A DNA stretch of 64,000 nt, from NCBI GenBank assembly GCA_040391135.1, contig JBEBYL010000010.1:1-64000 (forward strand), read 5' to 3'. The notes below the pieces were generated by a model. The model did not search any database, was not told where the DNA came from, and was given only the letters and a program-made list of their open reading frames with translations. Each line of letters starts with the position of its first letter. The stretch's first letter is position 1. The position numbers and the translations under genes are program-made. Of the stretch, positions 8,288 to 16,258 are shown in pieces. The DNA comes from G025836975 sp040391135. Its GTDB lineage: Bacteria > Pseudomonadota > Gammaproteobacteria > Burkholderiales > Burkholderiaceae_B.

Positions 8288-9102
8288 TTTTCCTCCTGGG
8301 AATAGGGCAAAACGGGATCGGTCGTGTCGCTGTTCGACGCGACATGACAGGCGACGCCGGCCTCGCGCAATGCATGCGCCAAGGGACCGGGAGGCGGCTG
8401 GTCGGTGATCACCCCGCTTAATGCATCCAGAGGGGCAACGACCTCGAGCACATGCAGGTCAAATTTCGTATGGTCCACCAGCAGATAAATGTGTTCGCAG
8501 CGCTCGATCATGGTTCGCTTGACCCAAGCGGCCTGGCGGTTTACATCCATGACACCGCCGGCCCCCAGGCCGCTGGCGCCGATAAAGGCAATGTTGGCGT
8601 GGAAGCGCCCCAGGAATTCGGTGGTGTCCTGACCGAACACTCCCCCCTCGTGCCCATTGAATTCCCCCGGGCAGACTATGGTCGTGCACCGGGATGGCGT
8701 CAATGCCGAGGCCACCGGATAGCTGTTGGTGATCACCGTCAAACTTTCCGTGCCGCGCGCCAGTTGCCAGGCTAACTGCGTGGTGGTCGAACCAGCGTCC
8801 ATCATCAGCACCTGCCCGCTGGATACGAGCGAAGCGGCCAGCGTTGCAATGCGGGAACGTTCATCAACGGTCGATTGTTCGCGCTCGAATATCGACGGCT
8901 GCACACCCATGGGCTGGGCAACCACTCCGCCGTGCGCACGATTGACCAGGCCCTCCCTGCTTAAAGACTCAAGATCGCGGCGTATGGTCTCGGTCGTAAC
9001 CTTGAAACGCTCGGCCAGCAACGCGATGCGAATATGAGGCGTGTGGCGCAGCGCCTCGAGAATCCGGGCTTGCCGTTCATCTTTGCGTGGTTTACGAATC
9101 AT
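8284..9102 (-). CDS. DeoR/GlpR-family transcriptional regulator
   Basis: A 272-residue regulator. ATG 9102 (MIRKPRKDERQARIL) is chosen over longer in-frame extensions because the DeoR HTH starts right here: residues 8-60 include IRIALLAERFKVTTETIRRDL. The C-terminal DeoRC sensor domain (about 75-255) contains DAGSTTTQLAW and typical phosphosugar-binding loops. Members usually respond to phosphorylated sugars or polyols. Its 3' end overlaps the HAD start by 4 bp, and the phnD-like gene is divergent across 220 bp that hold inverted repeats. It very likely controls both arms. Confidence 0.92.
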   Translation of the reverse strand: MIRKPRKDERQARILEALRHTPHIRIALLAERFKVTTETIRRDLESLSREGLVNRAHGGVVAQPMGVQPSIFEREQSTVDERSRIATLAASLVSSGQVLMMDAGSTTTQLAWQLARGTESLTVITNSYPVASALTPSRCTTIVCPGEFNGHEGGVFGQDTTEFLGRFHANIAFIGASGLGAGGVMDVNRQAAWVKRTMIERCEHIYLLVDHTKFDLHVLEVVAPLDALSGVITDQPPPGPLAHALREAGVACHVASNSDTTDPVLPYSQEEK

Positions 9103-9224
9103 GACGTGAGAGGCCTGATAAGAGGTTGGCTGCGCTGCTACGTCGCCTGTGCAGAAGAAAATTCGCGGCTGGCGGAAAGACGCCTGCCACACCGAAAGTG
9201 TGATGATAGCAACATTTTTTGCCA

Positions 9225-9288
9225 ACAATTATTGTAATAAACAACTTTTATGAGTAATCTACGTTGGCAGACAACAACATTTCTGTTG
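9225..9288. promoter_or_regulatory. Candidate DeoR operator repeats between deoR-like and phnD-like genes
   Basis: Two short palindromes lie in the AT-rich divergent intergenic region: ACAAT-T-ATTGT at 9225-9235 and CAACA-TTTC-TGTTG at 9275-9288. Direct AACA/CAACA motifs recur around them. The position between the regulator and the transporter operon suggests operators, but binding is inferred. Confidence 0.45.
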
Positions 9289-9322
9289 AATAGACGTAAA
9301 AATCAAAAAAGAGAGAGGAGCC

Positions 9323-10324
9323 ATGAAAATATCTTTAACCGGTATGACTCGCCCCATCTGGCGGCTCACCTGCGTGGCAGCATTTGCCGCCATGATGCTT
9401 CCCGCAACGAACGCCGGGGCGGCCGAATGCAGCAATCGCGGCGCGCTCGCCAAAATTTATTGCGATGTAAACGGCGACCTTGTCGCCGACCCTCCTACTG
9501 ATCCGAAAAAGCTGTTGAATCCCGATACGCTGGTATTCGCCTATACGCCGGTCGAAGATCCCGCCATCTACGCCGACATATGGAAACCGTTTATCGAGCA
9601 TCTTAAAAAGGTAACGGGCAAAGATGTACGTTTCTTCGCCGTTCAGTCCAATGCCGCCGAAATCGAAGCGATGCGCAGCAATCGGCTGCATATTGCAGGC
9701 TACTCAACCGGCCCAACCCCATTTGCCGTCAATCTGGCGGGCGCGGTGCCATTTGCCCTCATGGGTTCGGAAACCGGCAACTTCGGATACACGCTGCAGG
9801 TCTATACGCGCAAAGACAGCGGCATCAACACCATGGCCGACCTAAAAGGCAAGCGCGTTGCCCATACATCGCCGACATCCAATTCCGGCAACCTGGCTCC
9901 GCGCGCACTGTTCCCCAAGCAGGGGGTCACGCCTGAAAAAGACTATAAGGTCGTGTACTCGGGTTCGCACGACCAATCCATGCTGGGCGTGGTCGCCGGC
10001 GATTACGATGCCGCGCCAGTGGCGTCGGAAGTTGTCGAACGCATGGCCGAGCGCAATCTTTACGACCCCAAGGACGTGAAGATTATCTATGAATCCAAGC
10101 GCTTTCCCACCACATCCTATACATACGCCCATAACCTCGATCCCAAGCTGGTCGAGAAGATCAAGGAAGCTTTCTTTAGCTTCGACATGAAGGGCACGGC
10201 GCTGGGCAAGGAGTTTTCAGGCGTGACCAAGTTCGTTCCGATTACGTACAAGGAAAACTGGTCGGTCATACGAGACATTCAGGAAGCCAACGGCGTTACC
10301 TACACGACTGAAAATCTGAAATAA
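9323..10324 (+). CDS. phnD: PhnD-type periplasmic phosphonate/phosphite/phosphate-ester binding protein
   Basis: A 333-residue protein with a strong ribosome site (GAGAGGAG, ATG 6 nt later) and a Sec signal peptide (residues 1 to about 35, ending NAGAAE). The mature part is a PhnD-family binding protein: LVFAYTPVEDPAIYADIWKPFIEHLKKVTG, AGYSTGPTPFAV, DLKGKRVAHTSPTSNSGNLAPR. These loops coordinate the phosphono group in family structures. It is the first gene of a phnD-C-E-E operon. It could bind phosphonate, phosphite or another phospho-compound; the symbol is by homology only. Confidence 0.88.
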   Translation: MKISLTGMTRPIWRLTCVAAFAAMMLPATNAGAAECSNRGALAKIYCDVNGDLVADPPTDPKKLLNPDTLVFAYTPVEDPAIYADIWKPFIEHLKKVTGKDVRFFAVQSNAAEIEAMRSNRLHIAGYSTGPTPFAVNLAGAVPFALMGSETGNFGYTLQVYTRKDSGINTMADLKGKRVAHTSPTSNSGNLAPRALFPKQGVTPEKDYKVVYSGSHDQSMLGVVAGDYDAAPVASEVVERMAERNLYDPKDVKIIYESKRFPTTSYTYAHNLDPKLVEKIKEAFFSFDMKGTALGKEFSGVTKFVPITYKENWSVIRDIQEANGVTYTTENLK

Positions 10325-10413
10325 CCTCCGTGGGCATCAAAGCCCGGCATGCCCCCCCGAATAGGGACCGGCATGCCGGCAAACACGCTGCAAGAAACAC
10401 AAAAGAGCCACCT

Positions 10414-11205
10414 ATGCTTCGTATTACCCGCCTGGTCAAACGCTACGGCAACGGAAATCCTGTCTTGCAGGGCCTCGATCTGGAGGTCCCCGACGAGTCG
10501 ATCGTATCCATCATCGGCGCATCCGGGGCCGGCAAAAGCACGTTGCTGCGCTGTATCAACCGCTTGGTGGAACCCACCTCGGGCAGCATCGAATTGAACG
10601 GCGTCGAACTGACATCGCTCAAACGCGAGGGCCTGCGCCGTTCGCGCCGGCATATCGGCATGATCTTTCAAGGCTTCAACCTGGTTGATCGCCTGACCGT
10701 CATGGAAAACGTCCAGTGTGGGCGCTTGGGATACATCCCGTACTGGCGAGCCGCCATGAGGCGCTATCCGGCGGAGGACATAGAGCGCGCATTTCATTTG
10801 ATGGAGCGTGTAGGCATCGCACACTACGCCAACAAGCGCGCCGATGAATTGTCCGGAGGCGAGCGCCAGCGCGTCGGCGTCGTGCGCGCGCTTATGCAAG
10901 AACCACAGATTTTGCTGGCCGACGAACCGACCGCCTCGCTCGACCCGGTGACATCGCGCCAGATTATGGAACTGCTTCAAAAGCTGGCCGACGAGTTCAA
11001 GCTGCCGGTGCTGATCAACATCCACAATGTCGCCGAAGCCAAGGAATTCACACGCCGCATCGTAGGCATGCGCTTCGGCCGCTTGATTTTCGATGGCACG
11101 CCCGATGAGCTTGATGCCGATGCCATGCACCGCGTATATAGCGGCACACCAGCTGACGAAAGGGTCAATGCCCCGCTCGAAGCCCTGGAAACCGCAGCCT
11201 TATGA
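10414..11205 (+). CDS. phnC: PhnC-type ABC transporter ATPase
   Basis: A 263-residue ATPase. The start is ATG 10414 (MLRITRLVKRYGNGNPVL), where the ABC fold begins. Walker A is GASGAGKST (residues 35-43), the signature LSGGERQR about 144-151, and Walker B ILLADEPTASLD about 163-174. The order phnD, phnC, phnE, phnE matches phosphonate-type importers. Its stop overlaps the first permease start by 4 bp (ATGA), so translation is coupled. Confidence 0.92.
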   Translation: MLRITRLVKRYGNGNPVLQGLDLEVPDESIVSIIGASGAGKSTLLRCINRLVEPTSGSIELNGVELTSLKREGLRRSRRHIGMIFQGFNLVDRLTVMENVQCGRLGYIPYWRAAMRRYPAEDIERAFHLMERVGIAHYANKRADELSGGERQRVGVVRALMQEPQILLADEPTASLDPVTSRQIMELLQKLADEFKLPVLINIHNVAEAKEFTRRIVGMRFGRLIFDGTPDELDADAMHRVYSGTPADERVNAPLEALETAAL

Positions 11206-12008
11206 CCAGCCAGCCATCCTCATTGCCAAGAGTCTGGCGCAAGCCGCCTTTTATCGCCAACCCGCTGCTGCGCTGGGGGCTGATCGCGGCGACGATGATT
11301 TATCTGGTCTGGGTTGCCTACACTCTGCCCTTCAACTGGGAGCGCATCAGTGAAGGCATGACACGGGCCGCCCGCATTTTTTCCGGCGCCATTCCACCCA
11401 GCTTTGTCCGCCATGAATTATTGATCGACGGCTTTCTGGAAAGCATGCAAATTGCGATTCTATCGACGCTGCTGGGCGTGGGGCTTAGCATTCCCATCGC
11501 CTTCATGGCAGCACGCAATATTGCCGCCCAGCCGATTTACCTATTGGGGCGCACCCTGATAATCCTGGCGCGCAGCTTTCACCCCGTCATTGTCGCCATC
11601 ATATTCGTCAAGGCGGTGGGTTTTGGTCCTGTCGCCGGCATCCTGACCTTGACTATTTACTCGATCGGATTCGTGGCAAAAATGCTTGCTGAACGAATCG
11701 AGGAAATTGACTGGGGCCAGGTCGAGGCCCTGCGCAGCACCGGCACACGCTTCTTTACCGTGCTGCAGTTTGCGGTTTTGCCGCAGATCATGCCGCGCCA
11801 GATCGGCCTGTCGATGTATCAGCTGGACAGCAATCTGCGCGCGTCCGCCGTGGTCGGCATTGTGGGCGCCGGCGGAATCGGTTCAACGCTCATGAATGCC
11901 TTTGGCCGCTACGACTACGATTTCGCCCTGGCCATAACCATGATCATCATTGCCGTCATTTTAATAAGCGAAGCCGTCAGCGGCCACATTCGGAGGGCTA
12001 TCTGGTGA
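11202..12008 (+). CDS. phnE: PhnE-type ABC permease 1
   Basis: A 268-residue inner-membrane permease with about six hydrophobic segments and the binding-protein-dependent EAA loop (about residues 165-185, EEIDWGQVEALRSTGTRFF), which contacts the ATPase. The conserved PhnE motif DSNLRASAVVGIVGAGGIG is near residue 205. The start overlaps the end of phnC and the stop overlaps the start of the second permease. Two non-identical permeases imply a heterodimeric channel. Confidence 0.92.
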   Translation: MTSQPSSLPRVWRKPPFIANPLLRWGLIAATMIYLVWVAYTLPFNWERISEGMTRAARIFSGAIPPSFVRHELLIDGFLESMQIAILSTLLGVGLSIPIAFMAARNIAAQPIYLLGRTLIILARSFHPVIVAIIFVKAVGFGPVAGILTLTIYSIGFVAKMLAERIEEIDWGQVEALRSTGTRFFTVLQFAVLPQIMPRQIGLSMYQLDSNLRASAVVGIVGAGGIGSTLMNAFGRYDYDFALAITMIIIAVILISEAVSGHIRRAIW

Positions 12009-12805
12009 CACAGTCCATTGCCGACCGGGCCTGGGCCCGCTATACCGGACGCGAGCGCTGGGCGCGCCTGGGAATTTTTGCCATCATGGCACTGGCCGTC
12101 AGCTGGTCTCTGGCTTCCATCAATATCATCTGGCCCTGGGTGTGGGACGCCCCTGCCCAGATCAGCGACCTGGCAGGCCGCATGATGCCGCCCGATTTCT
12201 CCAGCATTCACGCGATCATGTGGGCACTGATCGAAACCCTGAATATTGCCACGATCGCAACTTTTATTTCGATTTTCGTCTCGCTGCCGGTGGCCTATAT
12301 CTCGGCGCAGAACACCACGCCAAACCGCGCAACCTTATGGCTGGGCCGCTTCATACTGGTATCGAGCCGCTCGGTCAACACGCTGATCTGGGCTCTCTTG
12401 TTTGTGGCCATTTTCGGCCCGGGCGTGCTGGCAGGCATCATTGCCATCATGTTCCGGTCGCTGGGTTTCCTGGGCAAACTTCTGGGCGAGGCGATTGAAG
12501 AGATCGACCGCCGGCCGGTCGAAGCACTGGAAGCCACTGGCGCCTCGCGTGCCAAAGTCATTCTATACGCCATTGTCCCGCAGGTTGTACCCACCTTTTT
12601 CGCGGTCAGCATATTGCGCTGGGACATCAATCTGCGCGAATCGACCGTACTGGGCCTGGTGGGCGCCGGCGGCATAGGTGTAATCCTGCAAGGCTCCATT
12701 GATACGCTGGACTGGCGCACGGTAGCCACCATTTTGCTGGCCATCATCGGGCTGGTAGTCGCAGGCGAGGCCATTGCCGCATGGTTGCGTAAAAAGGTGA
12801 TTTAG
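12005..12805 (+). CDS. phnE: PhnE-type ABC permease 2
   Basis: A 266-residue permease starting at GTG 12005, overlapping the previous stop (GTGA). It has the same architecture as permease 1: about six membrane segments, an EAA loop EEIDRRPVEALEATGASRA and the motif DINLRESTVLGLVGAGGIG. It is the last gene of the operon; a long inverted repeat about 100 bp downstream may terminate it. No C-P lyase, phosphonatase or phosphite dehydrogenase gene follows. Confidence 0.92.
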   Translation: MTQSIADRAWARYTGRERWARLGIFAIMALAVSWSLASINIIWPWVWDAPAQISDLAGRMMPPDFSSIHAIMWALIETLNIATIATFISIFVSLPVAYISAQNTTPNRATLWLGRFILVSSRSVNTLIWALLFVAIFGPGVLAGIIAIMFRSLGFLGKLLGEAIEEIDRRPVEALEATGASRAKVILYAIVPQVVPTFFAVSILRWDINLRESTVLGLVGAGGIGVILQGSIDTLDWRTVATILLAIIGLVVAGEAIAAWLRKKVI

Positions 12806-12902
12806 CTAGCCGCACTCTGCAAAGCGAAGAGCAAAAATGCACGCAGCGGTACCAAGCCCCCAATATCGAGCGGCTAGTGTCCCAGTCTGTTGATAGCGCG
12901 AC

Positions 12903-12931
12903 AGGCCTGCCTGTGATTCTCAGGCAGGCCT
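12903..12931. terminator. Bidirectional terminator-like hairpin
   Basis: A perfect 11-bp inverted repeat, AGGCCTGCCTG / CAGGCAGGCCT, with a 7-nt loop. It sits between the convergent ends of the Phn-type operon (stop 12805) and the MBL-fold gene (stop 12941). It lacks a clear T-tract. Confidence 0.6.
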
Positions 12932-12940
12932 CCAGCGTGA

Positions 12941-13828
12941 TCAGAATTCGACGATAGCGCCGTCTTCCGGGATCTCGACACGATCCTGTATGTTCTTTTC
13001 CTGTACATATTCCCTTAGTTCCTTGCGGGTTTGGAACATGTGATTGATCGCATCCATATGGGTGGCGACAATGCTTGCGTCTGGGGCGGCTTGAGAAGCA
13101 CGCAGCACGTCTTCCTTGCCCATGATGATCGAGCCTTCATAGCCGTTCATTACCGCATAGCCCGCATTGATGACGATGATTTGCGGATCGTACTGCGCCA
13201 ATGCCTGATCGACGTCGTCGCGCCAGATGGTATCGCCGACCAGATAAAGCGTCTTGTGACCCGGTGCTTCGAACACGACGCCCATGGCAGGGCCGAGGGC
13301 CTTGGCCACTTCCGCCGAGGCAAACATTTCATCGGTTCCGTGCTGCCCACCGGTCTTGCTGAGCGTCACGCCGCCGAACTTGGCCTTATCGGAAAGGACA
13401 CGAACATTGGTGAAGCCCTGGGAACGAATAAGGCTTGCGTCGGCTTGGTTCTGGACAAAAAGCGGGATGCCTTTGGGCAGGAATTGCTGTGCGGCATCGT
13501 CCCAGTGGTCAAGGTGGGTGTGGGTGATAATTACCGCGTCAGCGCCGGCAATCACCTCTTTCTCGGACATCGGCAGCTCGACCAGGGGATTGCGCAGTGT
13601 GCTGCGGTAGGTCCCGTCAAAGCCCGGATAAGCGCCTTTCCTGGCCAGTATCGGGTCGATCAGGAATGTAGTGTCGGCGTAGGTGATTTTTACCGTTGCA
13701 TTGCGGATCTGTTGCAACTGGACTTTTTCGTTAATCGGCTGGCGGCCGGCGGACGCTTTCGTTTGGGCCAATGCGGCGCCGGTTGTAAGGCTAAGGGCCA
13801 AAGCCAGGGTCCCGGCGAGAGTTTTCAT
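12941..13828 (-). CDS. Exported MBL-fold metallohydrolase
   Basis: A 295-residue protein. ATG 13828 gives a typical Sec signal peptide (MKTLAGTLALALSLTTGAALAQ); a second ATG lies two codons upstream. The metal site is HTHLDHWD (about residues 103-110), with later ligands in the TGGQHG and VGDT regions, as in UlaG-like metallo-beta-lactamase-fold proteins. It is predicted periplasmic. It is divergent from a GlxA-type regulator that probably controls it. Substrate unknown. Confidence 0.88.
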   Translation of the reverse strand: MKTLAGTLALALSLTTGAALAQTKASAGRQPINEKVQLQQIRNATVKITYADTTFLIDPILARKGAYPGFDGTYRSTLRNPLVELPMSEKEVIAGADAVIITHTHLDHWDDAAQQFLPKGIPLFVQNQADASLIRSQGFTNVRVLSDKAKFGGVTLSKTGGQHGTDEMFASAEVAKALGPAMGVVFEAPGHKTLYLVGDTIWRDDVDQALAQYDPQIIVINAGYAVMNGYEGSIIMGKEDVLRASQAAPDASIVATHMDAINHMFQTRKELREYVQEKNIQDRVEIPEDGAIVEF

Positions 13829-13930
13829 GTACATGCGCTTACTCCAATGTGTCGCTAGTTAAAGAGCCTCCATTGTGGGTTTGGAGCGCCGAACGCAACA
13901 GTGGCCTGAATGACAATATAAGTAAAAATC

Positions 13931-13980
13931 AGGCCAATCTATTGGCCCAAACAGCCTTATAGGCTAAAATTAGGCCAATC
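13931..13980. promoter_or_regulatory. Palindromes between the MBL gene and the GlxA-type regulator
   Basis: GGCCAA-TCTA-TTGGCC at 13932-13947 and AGCCT-TAT-AGGCT at 13953-13965 are perfect palindromes. The octamer AGGCCAAT occurs at 13931 and again at 13972. All lie within 76 bp of the regulator start and about 105 bp or more from the MBL start. This suggests an operator array for the AraC-type regulator; binding is inferred. Confidence 0.5.
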
Positions 13981-14006
13981 CCACCACTGCTATCGCCCTT
14001 TTACCT

Positions 14007-14981
14007 ATGTCTTCCATCCGCGTCGCCGTCTTCGCCTTCGATGGCGTAAGCCTGTTTAATCTGTCTGTGCCGGGCGTTGTCCTTGGTACTGATAACGGCC
14101 CCGACCATGCCCACTACGATCTACAGTATTTCGCCCAAAGACCCGGGCAAGTACGCAGCGATCAGGGCGTCGCCATCGAGGTCGTCAATGGATTGGAAGC
14201 CATGGACCAAGCCGATATCATCATCATCCCCGCCTGGAGCAACCCCGAAGTGCCGGCGCCCGCCGAGCTCACAGAGGCGCTGCGGCGGGCCCATGAACAA
14301 GGCACGTTGATCGTGGGCTTATGCCTGGGTGCGTTCGTGCTGGGCGATGCGGGCTTGCTTGATGGAAGGGAGGCCACGACCCACTGGGTGGCGCGGGAGG
14401 TGTTTGCGCGGCGCTTTCCAGCAACCCTGTTCCGTCCAGATGTACTGTATGTGGCCAGTGACAACATCATCACATCAGCCGGAACGGTCGCCGCGATTGA
14501 CTGCTGCCTGTATTTGCTTCGCGAGCGCCATGGCTTCGAGGCGGCGAACCATATCGCCCGCTTGCTGGTCACGCCGCCACACCGGGCGGGCGGCCAAGCC
14601 CAGTACATCGAGCGGCCCGTGCCAAAGCTTCTTAACGATAATCGCCTGCCCGGCGTGCTGGAATGGGCGCGTGAAAACCTGGCGGAGCCTCTGTCGCTCG
14701 ACACACTTGCCGATGTCGCGAAAATGAGCCGGCGCACCTTTACCCGGCGCTTCCGGGAAGCAACGGGCACCACCGTCACCAAGTGGCTGAATGCCGAGCG
14801 GGTCGCCAGGGCCCAGCAGTTGCTGGAGACCACCAATATGCCGATCGAATGCATCACCTCGGAAGCCGGCTTCGGCACGACCCTGGCGCTGCGCCAGCAG
14901 TTTGCCGCCCAACTAGGCACATCGCCATCAAATTATCGACGCAACTTCTGCAAAACGTTGAGTCCGGCAGCGCAGCTTTAG
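14007..14981 (+). CDS. GlxA/FtrA-type AraC-family regulator with DJ-1/PfpI domain
   Basis: A 324-residue regulator. An N-terminal DJ-1/PfpI amidotransferase-like domain (about residues 5-190) has the nucleophile-elbow region GLCLGAFVLGDAGLLDGREATTHW. A C-terminal AraC double HTH (about 215-315) includes LSLDTLADVAKMSRRTFTRRFREATG and MPIECITSEAGFGT. Such regulators usually act as activators or repressors of a neighbouring operon; the divergent MBL gene is the obvious target. A hairpin follows at 14988-15010. Confidence 0.93.
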   Translation: MSSIRVAVFAFDGVSLFNLSVPGVVLGTDNGPDHAHYDLQYFAQRPGQVRSDQGVAIEVVNGLEAMDQADIIIIPAWSNPEVPAPAELTEALRRAHEQGTLIVGLCLGAFVLGDAGLLDGREATTHWVAREVFARRFPATLFRPDVLYVASDNIITSAGTVAAIDCCLYLLRERHGFEAANHIARLLVTPPHRAGGQAQYIERPVPKLLNDNRLPGVLEWARENLAEPLSLDTLADVAKMSRRTFTRRFREATGTTVTKWLNAERVARAQQLLETTNMPIECITSEAGFGTTLALRQQFAAQLGTSPSNYRRNFCKTLSPAAQL

Positions 14982-14987
14982 TTCGGG

Positions 14988-15010
14988 AGCGTCAACTAAT
15001 TATTGACGCT
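14988..15010 (+). terminator. Hairpin after the GlxA-type regulator
   Basis: A perfect 8-bp inverted repeat, AGCGTCAA / TTGACGCT, with a 7-nt AT-rich loop, 7 bp after the stop codon. There is no long T-tract. The rest of the 248-bp gap up to the LysR gene shows no gene I can support. Confidence 0.5.
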
Positions 15011-15229
15011 ATTACTCCGCAGCTCTCGAGTTCGGCTACGGTGGGGGTGGTCCTGTCGCCAGTGAGTGACCCGTAGTGCAGGCTCTTGCGCTTTCTGATG
15101 CGACGTTATACTGGCGAAAATCTTTTCAAGGCGTGACCCTCGGCGCTGAGCCATTCGAGTACATGGCAAGGCCTTCGCAGCACACAGTTATATCATGGGC
15201 AACCGCGCCAACTTCCCGCTCTTCCCTCC

Positions 15230-16102
15230 ATGGACCCACTCGATCGTCAGCTACGCTACTTTCTTAAAATCGCCGAACTTTCGTCCCTGTCGAAGGCCGC
15301 CGAAGAGCTAGACGTAAGCCAGTCCGGCCTGAGCCGCCAATTGGCCAGCCTGGAAGCCTTTCTGGGGCAGGCTTTGTTTACACGCACGGGCCGGGGCGTG
15401 ACGCTGACCGAAGCGGGCAAGCGGCTGCAGCAAGGCACGGAGCAACACTATGCCCAGATCGATGCTGCGCTGGAGGCCGCCAAGGTCACCGAAGGCGGGC
15501 AGGAAGGCAGTTTGCGCGTAGCCACCATTCACACATTAAGCCATTATTTCGCCAATCTGCTGACCAAGTTCGTCAGCCAGCACCGCCGCGTCAATCTGTC
15601 CGTCATGGCGCGCAGCTCGCCCGATGTGGTCGAACTGGTGGAAAAAGGAAAGGCCGACATCGGCTTCGTCTATGACTCGGCCGTAGCGTCCGAAACGCTC
15701 ACCTCGGTCACGCTGTTCGATGACAAGATGTGCTTCATTGTGCAGAAGGGGCACTACCCCGCCGACGCACGCATCAACTTGCATGATGCTGAAATCGCAT
15801 TGGTCGCTTTTCCGGAAGACTATGCCTTGCGCCGCATGCTCAAAAGCGCCGATCTGGACGACGTGGTCGTGGCCGAAGCCAATACCATCGATGCCATGCT
15901 GCAACTGGTGTCGCTGGGCATCGGCGGCTGTATCTTGCCCGAACACACTCCCTCCGGGCTGCTGGACGATCACGGCCTGACCAAGCTGCCTTTGGCCGAA
16001 CCGCTATTGCAGCGCCGGGTGGTAGCCATTGTGCGCAATACCGGCACGGTACCATCGCTGGCCCAGCAACTGCTCGAGATGGCCGCGGGTTTTACCCGAT
16101 AA
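15230..16102 (+). CDS. LysR-family transcriptional regulator
   Basis: A 290-residue LTTR. The HTH spans about residues 5-63 (LSKAAEELDVSQSGLSRQLASLEAFLG) and the effector domain about 90-288 (GSLRVATIHTLSHYFANLL). It lies upstream of, and on the same strand as, a class II aldolase/MHS permease/isomerase set, 156 bp away, and is the likely regulator. The inducer is unknown. Confidence 0.93.
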   Translation: MDPLDRQLRYFLKIAELSSLSKAAEELDVSQSGLSRQLASLEAFLGQALFTRTGRGVTLTEAGKRLQQGTEQHYAQIDAALEAAKVTEGGQEGSLRVATIHTLSHYFANLLTKFVSQHRRVNLSVMARSSPDVVELVEKGKADIGFVYDSAVASETLTSVTLFDDKMCFIVQKGHYPADARINLHDAEIALVAFPEDYALRRMLKSADLDDVVVAEANTIDAMLQLVSLGIGGCILPEHTPSGLLDDHGLTKLPLAEPLLQRRVVAIVRNTGTVPSLAQQLLEMAAGFTR

Positions 16103-16194
16103 AATCAGCGACCCCGGCCGCATCGCCGCGGAACCTTCCCGCATAACTGCTATGAGCGCTGCTTCATGGTTCTTTGCCGCTTGTATTTCTAGAA

Positions 16195-16208
16195 TTGATC
16201 CATATCAA
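16195..16208 (+). promoter_or_regulatory. Perfect FNR/ANR-like box (or LysR box) upstream of the aldolase operon
   Basis: TTGAT-CCAT-ATCAA matches the FNR/ANR consensus TTGAT-N4-ATCAA exactly and ends 50 bp before the aldolase start. The same palindrome also satisfies the T-N11-A rule for LysR regulators, so the neighbouring LTTR is an equally possible ligand. Sequence alone cannot decide. Confidence 0.55.
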
Positions 16209-16258
16209 CATTTGCCCAGATTGGGTCAAGTTGATGATATCCAGCATGGGAATACATT

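Noticed and set aside
8284..9228. 42-residue N-terminal extension of the DeoR regulator
   Set aside because: The extension reads through the palindromic promoter region and is not part of the family; the HTH starts right after ATG 9102.
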